Below, in pieces: positions 50,148 to 58,647 of a DNA stretch of 64,000 bases (the stretch's first letter is position 1; every line of letters starts with the position of its first letter). The position numbers were made by a program, and so were the translations under genes. This DNA comes from Chelatococcus asaccharovorans (lineage in GTDB: Bacteria > Pseudomonadota > Alphaproteobacteria > Rhizobiales > Beijerinckiaceae). The notes beneath the pieces are model-generated. The model was not told the origin of the DNA and searched no databases. It was given only the letters and a program-made list of their open reading frames with translations. Where the stretch lies: contig NZ_QJJK01000015.1 in the NCBI RefSeq assembly GCF_003201475.1, positions 62,001 through 126,000 on the forward strand, in the 5' to 3' direction.

Positions 50148-51281
50148 ATGCCGCTGCACGCCACCCATCTGATGAACGCCTTCCTCCTGGCGATCGTCCT
50201 GATCCTGCTGCTCAAGCAAGTCTCAGCGCCGCTCGGATTGATCGACAGGCCGGACAGCCGCAAGCGGCATGACGGTATCGTACCCGTCATCGGCGGCATC
50301 GCCATGTTCCTGGCATTCCTGCTCACCGCCTGCCTGGTGGACGGCCTCCTCGAAACGTACTGGCCGCTTCTGACCGGGCTTGCGATCCTCGTCGGCCTCG
50401 GCGTCATCGATGATCGCTACAACCTGCGTGCACCATTGCGGCTTGCGGTGCAGATCGCCGCCGCCATCGTCATCGTGGCGCCCGGCAATCATCTCATCAC
50501 CGATTTGGGCGATGTCATCGGCTCTGGCGCAGTCGCCGGTCAAGGGGGGGCAAGCACGCTGGAACTCGGCATTTTCGCCATGCCCTTCACCCTTATTTTC
50601 ATCGTCGGCCTGATCAATGCCCTTAACATGATCGACGGGCTCGACGGCCTGGCTGGCGGTGTCGCGGCGTCGGCCTTCTTCTGGCTCGCGGTCGCTGGAT
50701 ATCTCTCCAATAGCGGAAGCATCGCCCTGCCGCTCCTGCTGCTATGCGTGACGGCCGGGTTCCTCATGTTCAACATGCGCCATCCCTGGCAGGCGCGGGC
50801 GCGGGTCTTCATGGGCGATGCCGGCTCGACGATGCTCGGCGCGAGCATTGCCTTTCTGACGATCGACGCTGCCACGGGCCCGGCCCGTCTGGTGCCGCTG
50901 CCGGCGTGGCTCTGGCTCTGTGCTTTGCCGGCTATTGATACGCTGAGCTTGATCGTTCGACGCCTCATGATCGGCCAGAGCCCGATGGCGAGTGACCGCC
51001 GCCATCTCCACCATCTTCTGCTGGAGGCCGGACTGTCGGTACGCGCGGCAACGACCGCCATCCTCATGGTTTCGTTCCTGCTCGGTGGCATCGGGGTTCT
51101 CGGCGCCTGGCTCGGCGTTCCCACCCATGTGATGGTTCTCGGCCTCGTGCTGGTGGCGGGCCTGCATGGGGTTTTCGTCGGTCATCAGGAGCACCGGGCA
51201 GCGCGGCGCAGCTCCGGCGCGGTCACCCCGGCCGCGGATCCCGTGATATCACCGCCGCCCGTGCGAAAGCGCCTGTCATGA
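50148..51281 (+). CDS. Undecaprenyl-phosphate sugar-1-phosphate transferase (WecA/MraY family)
   Basis: A 377-residue polytopic membrane enzyme that starts repeat-unit synthesis by placing a HexNAc-1-phosphate on undecaprenyl phosphate. Motifs are DRPDSRKRHDGIVPVIGGIA, LGVIDDRYNL with the Asp pair, NMIDGLDGLAGG with the catalytic Asp, FMGDAGSTMLG, and the DRRHLHHLLLEAG His motif. It opens a chain of genes that overlap by ATGA: its stop overlaps the next start at 51278-51281. Confidence 0.9.
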   Translation: MPLHATHLMNAFLLAIVLILLLKQVSAPLGLIDRPDSRKRHDGIVPVIGGIAMFLAFLLTACLVDGLLETYWPLLTGLAILVGLGVIDDRYNLRAPLRLAVQIAAAIVIVAPGNHLITDLGDVIGSGAVAGQGGASTLELGIFAMPFTLIFIVGLINALNMIDGLDGLAGGVAASAFFWLAVAGYLSNSGSIALPLLLLCVTAGFLMFNMRHPWQARARVFMGDAGSTMLGASIAFLTIDAATGPARLVPLPAWLWLCALPAIDTLSLIVRRLMIGQSPMASDRRHLHHLLLEAGLSVRAATTAILMVSFLLGGIGVLGAWLGVPTHVMVLGLVLVAGLHGVFVGHQEHRAARRSSGAVTPAADPVISPPPVRKRLS

Positions 51282-52483
51282 AGCTCGCCTATTTCGGCTT
51301 TCCGCATCGCGGTGGCACTTTCACGGTCTATCGGCTTCTGCGCGAAGGGCTCGCGCCACTCGGCACGGAACTTGTGTGGATCGGGGCCGGGGAGGCGGCG
51401 CACAAGGCATGGCGCGATCCCGATTTTGCGGCTGAGCATGCGCATGGCTTCGTCACCGGCACGCCCGGCGACGGCGAGGAGGCCAAGGCGCGCGCGCTCG
51501 TCAACGCCCTGGAAGCTGGCGGCTTCGACGGCGTGATCGTCAGCGTGCTGGCCGACAGGGCGCAGACCAATGCGGTGCGCTATCTCGCGAAGCCCATCCT
51601 GCGCATCATGATCGTTCATAATATAACCCCTGCAACCTATGCCGCCGCGCGCGCCATCCGTGATCATGTGCATGCAACGGTCGGTGTATCGCCGCGTATT
51701 CGTGATGATCTCGTCAGATCCTATGGCTTCGATGACAAGCATACCCTGGCCATTCCCAACGGCACCGATCTCGCAGAGCATCTGCCTGCGGCGCGCCCCT
51801 TCGCCGCGCACGCGCCGTTGCGGTTGCTCTCGCTGGGGCGGATCGAGGACGTCGCCAAGGGCGTGTTCTGGCTGCCGCAGATTCTCGAAATGCTTCCACC
51901 TGAGATCACCTTGACGATCGCCGGCACGGGCCCCGATGCCGAACGCCTGCGCGCGCTCTGCGGGCCGTTGGGCGGGCGCGTGCATTTCACGGGCGAGGTC
52001 GGGCCCGATGAGGTCGATGACTTGATGAAGACCCATGACATTCTTCTCGGGCCATCGCGTTTCGAGGGCTTCATGATCACCGCGGTGGAGGCCATGGCGC
52101 GTGGCTGCGTGCCCGTCGTCGCGCGGATCCACGGGGTCACCGACGCCATCGTGACCGATGGGGCCGACGGCCTGCTATTCCCGGTGGGCGACTGGCGCGC
52201 CGCGGCCGCGGCCGTCATGTGCCTCAACGACGATCGCCCGCTTCTGCACCGGCTTGCTGCGGCAGGGTGCTGGACGGCGCATGAGCGGTTTCGGGCCGAT
52301 CTGATGGCGTCCCGCTATCACGCGCTGATCCGCCGGCTGGTCCACGATCGCCCTCCCATCGCGAAGCCGCTGGCGTTCGATCACTGGCGCATGGCCCGGG
52401 GGCTGAGGCCCGGCCTGCGCAGCTATCTGCCGTTGCCGATCAAGAATGTTCTGCGCGTCCTGCGCGAGCGGGCCGTGTCATGA
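51278..52483 (+). CDS. Glycosyltransferase family 4 protein
   Basis: A 401-residue GT-B enzyme. The N-terminal segment RGGTFTVYRLLREGLAPLG faces the acceptor, LLSLGRIEDVAKGVFWLPQI starts the C-terminal Rossmann domain, and LLGPSRFEGFMITAVEAMAR is the donor-binding E-x7-E motif. It overlaps both neighbours by 4 bases. The transferred sugar is unknown. Confidence 0.87.
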   Translation: MKLAYFGFPHRGGTFTVYRLLREGLAPLGTELVWIGAGEAAHKAWRDPDFAAEHAHGFVTGTPGDGEEAKARALVNALEAGGFDGVIVSVLADRAQTNAVRYLAKPILRIMIVHNITPATYAAARAIRDHVHATVGVSPRIRDDLVRSYGFDDKHTLAIPNGTDLAEHLPAARPFAAHAPLRLLSLGRIEDVAKGVFWLPQILEMLPPEITLTIAGTGPDAERLRALCGPLGGRVHFTGEVGPDEVDDLMKTHDILLGPSRFEGFMITAVEAMARGCVPVVARIHGVTDAIVTDGADGLLFPVGDWRAAAAAVMCLNDDRPLLHRLAAAGCWTAHERFRADLMASRYHALIRRLVHDRPPIAKPLAFDHWRMARGLRPGLRSYLPLPIKNVLRVLRERAVS

Positions 52484-53118
52484 TCGGCGCCCCGCCGGCG
52501 CGTCAGGGCGAAGGCTCCCGGCCCCTCGGGGCGGATGGCGCCTACCGGCCGAGCCCGCATAGTCGCGCCAACAAGATCGCCAGGCTCGCCTGGGGGAGCG
52601 TGTGGCTCCTGTTGTTCCGGCCGAGCCCCAAGCCGTTCCACGCCTGGCGGCGGATGCTGCTCAGGCTGTTCGGCGCCGAGATCGGCCCCGGCGCGGTCAT
52701 TCACGCGTCCGCCCGCATATGGGCGCCCTGGAATCTGACGATGGGCACCTGCGCCAGCCTCAGCCATCGTGTCGACTGCTACGCGGTCGATCTCATTGCC
52801 ATCGGCGACTATGCGACGGTGAGCCAGTACAGCTTCCTGTGCGCGGCGAGCCATGACATCGACGCGCCCGACATGCCGCTCGTGACGGCGCCCATCGTCA
52901 TCGGCGCCCATGCGTGGGTTGCGGCCGATGCCTTTGTCGGGCCGGGCGTGACGATCGGCGAGGGGGCGGTGGTCGGCGCACGCGCCAGCGTGTTCCGCAC
53001 CGTGCCGCCGTGGACCGTGGTGGCCGGAAACCCGGCGCGGGCCATCCGCATGCGCCGGCCGGCCGTGGCCGCCGCTGGGGCGACGTGGCATGTCGAGGAC
53101 AGGAGGCGAGCGACATGA
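52480..53118 (+). CDS. WcaF-like O-acetyltransferase (left-handed beta-helix)
   Basis: A 212-residue hexapeptide-repeat acyltransferase. The repeats GAEIGPGAVIHASARIWAPW and IVIGAHAWVAADAFVGPGVT, with GEGAVVGARASV, build the beta-helix; the active-site His lies in CAASHDID. The N-terminal segment with FHAWRRMLLRLFGAE is that of the colanic acid WcaF group. It probably acetylates a sugar of the repeat unit. Both ends overlap neighbours by ATGA. Confidence 0.85.
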   Translation: MIGAPPARQGEGSRPLGADGAYRPSPHSRANKIARLAWGSVWLLLFRPSPKPFHAWRRMLLRLFGAEIGPGAVIHASARIWAPWNLTMGTCASLSHRVDCYAVDLIAIGDYATVSQYSFLCAASHDIDAPDMPLVTAPIVIGAHAWVAADAFVGPGVTIGEGAVVGARASVFRTVPPWTVVAGNPARAIRMRRPAVAAAGATWHVEDRRRAT

Positions 53119-53948
53119 GCATTTCCGTTCTCATCCTGACCCTGAACGAGGAGAACATTCTGCCGGCGTGTCTGGCCTCGGTCGCGTGGAGCGACGATGT
53201 CGTTGTGCTCGATTCCTTCAGTACGGATCGCACCGTCGAGATCGCGAAAGCGGCAGGCGCCCGCGTCTATCAACGGACTTACGACAATGAACACACGCAG
53301 CATACTTACGGATTGAAGGAAATTCCCTTCAAATACCCCTGGGTATACATTCCTGACGCGGATGAAATAACGCCGCCCGACCTGCGCGACGAGATGCTGG
53401 CGGCCGTCGCCGATCCCGACTGCCCGGAAGCGGGGTTCCGTGTGCGCTTCAAGGTCATCTTCATGGGCCAGTGGCTCAAGCATAGCAGCCTTTATCCCAC
53501 GTGGGTCATGCGCCTCGTCAGGCCGGAAAAGGCGCATTTCGAGCGTGAGATCAACTCGGTCTGCGTCGTCGATGGGCCGGTGGGGCGGCTTCAGGCGCAT
53601 TTCACCCATTACAGCTTCAACAAGGGGCTCAATGCCTGGTACGAGAAGCACAATCGCTACTCATGGCATGAAGCGCGCGAGTCCCTGATGAGCCTTGAGC
53701 GGGGCAGCTTCCGGATGAGCGATCTCTTCAGCCGGGAGGCGCCGCGCCGCCGCCGCGCAATGAAGGAATTGTCCTTCCGCCTGCCATGTCGGCCAACGCT
53801 GCGGTTTCTTTACATGTACTTTGTCCGACGTGGGTTTATGGATGGCTGGGCGGGTTATGTCTACTGCCGTCTGCTCGTCGCCTATGAATACATGATCGTG
53901 ATCAAGATTGCGGAGATCCGTCGCCGTCGTCGCGGGCTGCCGGTGTGA
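53115..53948 (+). CDS. Glycosyltransferase family 2 protein (WaaE/KdtX-like)
   Basis: A 277-residue GT-A enzyme. SVLILTLNEENILPACLASV with WSDDVVVLDSFSTDRTVEIA is the hallmark of the WaaE/KdtX-type family, and the IPDADEITPPDL segment holds the DxD. There is no transmembrane region except a weak hydrophobic stretch near the end. ATG 53115 overlaps the preceding stop by 4 bases and follows AGGAGGCGAGC. Confidence 0.87.
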   Translation: MSISVLILTLNEENILPACLASVAWSDDVVVLDSFSTDRTVEIAKAAGARVYQRTYDNEHTQHTYGLKEIPFKYPWVYIPDADEITPPDLRDEMLAAVADPDCPEAGFRVRFKVIFMGQWLKHSSLYPTWVMRLVRPEKAHFEREINSVCVVDGPVGRLQAHFTHYSFNKGLNAWYEKHNRYSWHEARESLMSLERGSFRMSDLFSREAPRRRRAMKELSFRLPCRPTLRFLYMYFVRRGFMDGWAGYVYCRLLVAYEYMIVIKIAEIRRRRRGLPV

Positions 53949-53988
53949 GGGATTGCTGGTCTGAAGATAGGGCTTGGGGGACGTTGCC

Positions 53989-54714
53989 ATGCAGCAGGGC
54001 CTGTTCTGTCCCTCCATCAAGGCCGATCGGCCCATGATTGCAGAAAGAGAGCGATGGTCTGTCGCGATTGCCGACCAGGCGAGATTGTCCCGCGGTGCAG
54101 GTTCTTCGCGGGGCGCGGGCTTCCTTGTCCTGGCCGCGCTTGCCGTGACGACGATGATCATGGCCCCGGCTTTCGGGCTGCTGGCGGCTGAGCGATTGCT
54201 GACGGTGCGTTCCGACCTGGGCCGTGTCGATGCCATCGTCGTGCTGGGCGGGGACGGCCCGCGACGCGCCTATCGAGCCGCATCGCTCTATCGCGCCGGC
54301 GTTGCGCCAAATGTCATCATCGCCGGCGATGGGGACTGCACCTTCATTCGACAGATGATGATCGAGAGCGGTGTTCCCTCCGGGGTGATCCGGATGGAAT
54401 GTCAGTCGCGCAATACGTGGGAGAACGCCCGCTTTTCCTTGCCCATGCTGATTGAGGCGAAGGTGCGCCGTGCCGTCATCGTCACGAGCTGGTTCCACAG
54501 CCGGCGCGCTCTCGCCTGTTTTCGGGCCGTGGCGCCGTGGGTCGCCTTTGCATCGGCGCCGGTCGAGCCGGAATGGTCGTCCTGGCGCCTGATGGAGGAT
54601 CCGGACAGCGGTCGCATCCTCCTCGAATATATGAAGGTCGCCTGGTATATCCTGCGCTACGGCATCGACATCACGGAGTTCGGGAGCGAACATACGCAAA
54701 GGGCGAGGCCATGA
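53989..54714 (+). CDS. YdcF family (DUF218) membrane protein
   Basis: A 241-residue protein with one membrane anchor (about residues 33-56) and a DUF218 domain: VDAIVVLGGDGPRRAYRAAS, then VIIAGDGDCTFI, CQSRNTWENARFS and VIVTSWFHSRRALACF. ATG 53989 follows GGGGGACG; a TTG 15 bases upstream is an alternative. DUF218 proteins such as SanA and ElyC act in envelope or lipid-carrier metabolism. Its stop overlaps the start of the candidate polymerase, so the two may act together. Confidence 0.83.
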   Translation: MQQGLFCPSIKADRPMIAERERWSVAIADQARLSRGAGSSRGAGFLVLAALAVTTMIMAPAFGLLAAERLLTVRSDLGRVDAIVVLGGDGPRRAYRAASLYRAGVAPNVIIAGDGDCTFIRQMMIESGVPSGVIRMECQSRNTWENARFSLPMLIEAKVRRAVIVTSWFHSRRALACFRAVAPWVAFASAPVEPEWSSWRLMEDPDSGRILLEYMKVAWYILRYGIDITEFGSEHTQRARP

Positions 54715-56066
54715 GCGCCTACAACCAAGCCGGGTGGCAATGGGATAATTGGATCTGGACCGCTATTCTCGCGGTTATCACGGTCGCCATGTTGCTGTCC
54801 GCGATGACTCGTCCCGGCAAGATCTATGAATTTCCGTTCCTGGCGGCCGCGATAACCTTCGCCTTCATCCTCCCGCAACTGCCCGGCCTTGCGACGGACC
54901 GCTTTCTGCCGGCTGGCGGCTATGCCAAGGCGATCGCCTTCACCGGCCTCTGTCTTGCCATGTGTCAGATGGGTTGGTGGGCCTGCCGCAGGCCCATGCG
55001 TCTTGGCGACTGGACTTTTGACGAGCGTCGTCTGCTGATTGCGGCAGGCGTGTTGTCGCTGGTCGGCGCGTCCTTCTACATCCAGCTCAGCCGGTTGCCG
55101 CGCGACGTGACGGTGGGCACGACGATCAGCGGGTTGCCCGTGGTGTACCTGTTCTTCTCGCGGATGCTGACCTATGGCCTGGCGCTGGGTCTCATCTGCC
55201 TCGCGCGGCGTCCGTCGACATGGGCCTGGGCCATCGTGCTGGGTGGAAGCCTCCTTTATCTCGATCGCATCATCATCACCGGCAAGCGCGGCGAGGCCAT
55301 GGAGTTCCTGATGCTCGTCGCATTGGCCCTGTGGTTTCACCGGGGTTGGGCGGCGCCCCGCTTCCTCATGCTGACGGGGCTTGTCGCGGGGACCTTGCTG
55401 CTGGGCTCGACCCATGACTATCGCGAATTGACGCGGAGTGAAGGTATACCTGACGTTTTGTCGCTATCCCAGATTGATATCGTCGAGAATTTCGAAGAGA
55501 TTCTGGAAAGAGGTGGGCCTGAGATGCACAATGCGGTCCTGCGCATCGCGGCGACTGACCGCAGCCGGGACTTTGACTACGGCGTATTTCACTGGAATAT
55601 GCTGGTCTATACCTTTGTCCCCGCGCAGGTTGTCGGTCCCGTTTTGAAGAGTGCGCTGATGATCGAAATGGACCAGCGTTACGATCGGGAATATGATCCG
55701 CTGCTCGGAAGTACCGAGACGGGCATGGCCGATGCCTTTTCATCCTTCTGGTATTTCGGCGCCTTGAAGTTCTTCCTGGTCGCCTTTGCCATGCGCGCGA
55801 TCTACCGCGCCGCCGTGGCCGGCAGCACGGGCGCGGAAATCGTCTATCTCCTGTCGGTGGTGCCGGCGATGCACACGCTGTCCCATTTCACCCAGTGGAT
55901 CGTATCCGCCTGGGTGCAACTCGCGATCTTCCTCCTGCCGGCCTTGCTCTATGCACGCCAGCGGCGCGATGACGTCTCGCGGGATCGAATGTCGGCTGTG
56001 GCGCCGAAGGATTACCAGATATCAACGCAGCCGGGTCTCACGCCGCCCCTGCAGATCCACTCATAG
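54711..56066 (+). CDS. Polytopic membrane protein, candidate Wzy-type polymerase
   Basis: A 451-residue protein with 10-12 hydrophobic segments and a large hydrophilic loop (about residues 235-325) containing THDYRELTRSEGIPD and FDYGVFHWNMLVYTFV. This plan matches Wzy polymerases, which are poorly conserved in sequence. It lies between a YdcF gene and glycosyltransferases, and no other polymerase candidate is present in the cluster. Its end overlaps a convergent glycosyltransferase by 55 bases. Assignment rests on topology and context only. Confidence 0.6.
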   Translation: MSAYNQAGWQWDNWIWTAILAVITVAMLLSAMTRPGKIYEFPFLAAAITFAFILPQLPGLATDRFLPAGGYAKAIAFTGLCLAMCQMGWWACRRPMRLGDWTFDERRLLIAAGVLSLVGASFYIQLSRLPRDVTVGTTISGLPVVYLFFSRMLTYGLALGLICLARRPSTWAWAIVLGGSLLYLDRIIITGKRGEAMEFLMLVALALWFHRGWAAPRFLMLTGLVAGTLLLGSTHDYRELTRSEGIPDVLSLSQIDIVENFEEILERGGPEMHNAVLRIAATDRSRDFDYGVFHWNMLVYTFVPAQVVGPVLKSALMIEMDQRYDREYDPLLGSTETGMADAFSSFWYFGALKFFLVAFAMRAIYRAAVAGSTGAEIVYLLSVVPAMHTLSHFTQWIVSAWVQLAIFLLPALLYARQRRDDVSRDRMSAVAPKDYQISTQPGLTPPLQIHS

Positions 56067-57268
56067 ACGGCCGAAAAGTCCTCTGCCACGGCTGGCCAGC
56101 TGAAATGCGCCGTGACCAGCGCGCGGCCGGCATGGCCCATGGCCGCGAGCCGTGACGGCGGCCAGGAGGCGAGATCGGCAAGGCCTGCGGTCAGGCTGTC
56201 GATGTCGGGCATCACCGCGATGCCGGCGCCATGAGCGATGCCCTCCGGCAGGTTGCATTGCGGCGTCATCAATACCGGCAGGCCGTGCTGCCAGGCTTCC
56301 AGGATGGCCATCGGCAAGCCCTCGCTCACCGAGGGCAGGATGAAGGCATCCGAGGCGGCGAAGGTCGCGTCCTTCGCCGTGTCGTGCTGCGGGCCGATGA
56401 AATGCACGCTGGAGCCGAGACCAAGATCGGCCGTGAGCGACCGCAGGCCGGCGACATAGCCGTCGGCGCCCCAGCCGGCGATCACGAGATGCCAGGCCGA
56501 GGCCCGCGTCCCGGCGCGCTGCTTGAAGGCGCTCCAGGCGCGGATCAGGTTCGTCAGCCCCTTCTTCGGCGTCAGCCGCCCGAGAAAGAGAAGCACGCGC
56601 GCATCGGCAGGCAGAGCCTTGCGCCAGAGCGGACGATCTGCCGCGCCGTGCGTCGGGGCGGTGACGCCGTTGCGGATCACGCAGACGGGGTTGCGCAGGC
56701 CGAAAGCGCGGATCGCTTCCAGTTCCGCGTCGCAAAGCGCGTGGATGCAGGCGGCGTCGGTGAGATGCGCGCGCTCATAGAGCCGCGCGGCGATCTCCTT
56801 CTTCCAGCCGCTGTTGGCGAGCGCCCAGGGGTCGAGCATGCCATGCGGGCTCACGATGTAGGGCGCATGCCGCGCGGCCCCCCATCGCCTGGCCGCCACC
56901 GAGGGGTACATCCAGAGGCCGTGGACGTGGAGCACATCGAGATCGGCAGTGGCCATCGCGGCGGACAGGCCGGGCGCATAGCCAAAACTGCGCGGCCCCC
57001 TGGTTTGGGACAGCGTGACCGGCAGCGCGCCCCAGCCGCCGAGCCTGCGGCTCCCGTCGCCACCGGCAAGGGAGAAGACTTCGACGCGGTGGGACATGGG
57101 TCGCGCGTGCAAAGCCAGGCCGAGCGCCTGGACGCAAGCGGCGACCCCCCCGGCCGTTGGCGCAATGGAACCGAGCAGCATGCCCACCTTCAGCGCGGCT
57201 GGCGCGGGCAGTGGCGCGGCGGGGGCCGGGGAGACCATGCTGCCGATGTCGATCGATGAGGCGCTCAT
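56012..57268 (-). CDS. Glycosyltransferase family 4 protein
   Basis: A 418-residue GT-B enzyme. HVHGLWMYPSVAARRWG and PHGMLDPWAL are typical of the WcaI/EpsD-like GT4 group, LLFLGRLTPKKGLTNLIRAW opens the donor domain and LPSVSEGLPMAILEAWQHGL is the E-x7-E motif. The start overlaps the stop of the upstream gene by ATGA (57265-57268). Its last 18 codons are antisense to the end of the candidate polymerase. Confidence 0.88.
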   Translation of the reverse strand: MSASSIDIGSMVSPAPAAPLPAPAALKVGMLLGSIAPTAGGVAACVQALGLALHARPMSHRVEVFSLAGGDGSRRLGGWGALPVTLSQTRGPRSFGYAPGLSAAMATADLDVLHVHGLWMYPSVAARRWGAARHAPYIVSPHGMLDPWALANSGWKKEIAARLYERAHLTDAACIHALCDAELEAIRAFGLRNPVCVIRNGVTAPTHGAADRPLWRKALPADARVLLFLGRLTPKKGLTNLIRAWSAFKQRAGTRASAWHLVIAGWGADGYVAGLRSLTADLGLGSSVHFIGPQHDTAKDATFAASDAFILPSVSEGLPMAILEAWQHGLPVLMTPQCNLPEGIAHGAGIAVMPDIDSLTAGLADLASWPPSRLAAMGHAGRALVTAHFSWPAVAEDFSAVYEWICRGGVRPGCVDIW

Positions 57269-58647
57269 GGTGGCTCCCTGGATGCGGGCCGCCCCGCGTG
57301 GAGCGCGCGGGCCTGGACGAGCGCCGATCGGAGGCGCTCGCCGTATTGGGCGAGGTCATGCTCGGCAGCCCGCATGCCGGCCTCGCGGGCCATTTCATGG
57401 CGCAGCCGGGGATTACCGGCGAGGTTCAGCAGCGCGGCAACGATCGCATCGACATCGCGGATCGGCACGATCGAGCCGTCGCGACCGTCGCGCACGACGC
57501 TGCCGGCATTCGGTGTGGTCACGACGGGCAGACCCGCCGCGAGCGCCTCGTAGGTGGCTGTCGCGGAGCCCTCGCAGATCGAGGGCAGCAGGAACACGTC
57601 AGCCCAGGCGTAGTGGCGCTGGATCTCGCTGCGCGGAACCGCCCCCACCAGCTCGACATCTCGCGCCAGGGCCTGTCTGGCGGCAGGCGTCAGAGGGCAG
57701 GGGCCGACCATGCGGAAGGTCATGCGCCCCTTAAGCTGCCGCGCCGCCTCGCGCACATAGGGCGACCCCTTGCGCAGGCCGATCCCGCCGACCGTCAGCA
57801 CGCGCAGGGGGCCGCCGTGCGGCGGGCGCGGCGGCAGGGCGTAGCGCTGATCGACGCCATAGGGCACGACGATGGTCCGCGCGGCATCGCCCCCGGTGGC
57901 GATCACGGCATCGCGCACAAAGGCCGAGCCGCAGATCACGAGGTCTGCCGCTCCCCATTCCGCAATCTCCTGCGCGGCGAATTGCGCGGCGAGGCGGTTC
58001 GCGGCGGCTGGCGCCTGCCAGTCGGGAAAGCGCGCCTCTTCCTCCGCGATCAGCCGTTCGACGATGCCACGCGGCGCAATGATCTGTTCCACGACGGTCC
58101 AGAGGCCCGCCGCGCGGGCGGCCTTGAGGACATCGAGGCTTTCGCCCGAGAAGGCATAAAGCCCGGCTGCATCGCCGAAACCTTGGGCCGTGACGCGGCG
58201 CGCCAGCATGCGCCCGCCCCACAGGGCGGCTGCCGTCTCGCGTTCGGGCGTTCGCGCCGCAAGGCGGCGGAGCGCGAGGGCGAGGCCAAATCCCGGAAAG
58301 CTCGTCAGGAGGCGCGGATCGATATCGCCCGGCACACGGCCGCCCAGGCGCCGAACTGCGCCGGGCAACAGGCGATGCGGCAGATGCCCCAGGAGGCGCG
58401 GCCAGCCCTGGACGCCCGTGATATCCGTATAGAGCCGCGCCAGCTCGCCCTGCGCGGCCAGCATGCGTGGCACGGCATAATGCATCCGTGCGCCGAGCTG
58501 GACGACGGCGACGGGTCCGATCCGGTCGCGCGTGCTGCCTTGCCTTGTGCCGTGAAGGCTCTCTGCGGGGCGACGCATCGGCAGCCCTTCGCCTTTTCCC
58601 TGCGTTTCGCCGCGCGCAGGCGCGGCCTGCAGCGGGGGCGCGCTCAT
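57265..58647 (-). CDS. Glycosyltransferase family 4 protein
   Basis: A 460-residue GT-B enzyme with GAADLVICGSAFVRDAVI, VVPYGVDQRYALPPRPPHGG, LTVGGIGLRKGSPYVREAAR and the donor motif LPSICEGSATATYEALAAGL. ATG at 58647 is chosen because it overlaps the upstream stop (58644-58647, ATGA); longer readings fall within the neighbouring gene. It is in the middle of three overlapping minus-strand glycosyltransferase genes. Confidence 0.87.
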   Translation of the reverse strand: MSAPPLQAAPARGETQGKGEGLPMRRPAESLHGTRQGSTRDRIGPVAVVQLGARMHYAVPRMLAAQGELARLYTDITGVQGWPRLLGHLPHRLLPGAVRRLGGRVPGDIDPRLLTSFPGFGLALALRRLAARTPERETAAALWGGRMLARRVTAQGFGDAAGLYAFSGESLDVLKAARAAGLWTVVEQIIAPRGIVERLIAEEEARFPDWQAPAAANRLAAQFAAQEIAEWGAADLVICGSAFVRDAVIATGGDAARTIVVPYGVDQRYALPPRPPHGGPLRVLTVGGIGLRKGSPYVREAARQLKGRMTFRMVGPCPLTPAARQALARDVELVGAVPRSEIQRHYAWADVFLLPSICEGSATATYEALAAGLPVVTTPNAGSVVRDGRDGSIVPIRDVDAIVAALLNLAGNPRLRHEMAREAGMRAAEHDLAQYGERLRSALVQARALHAGRPASREPP

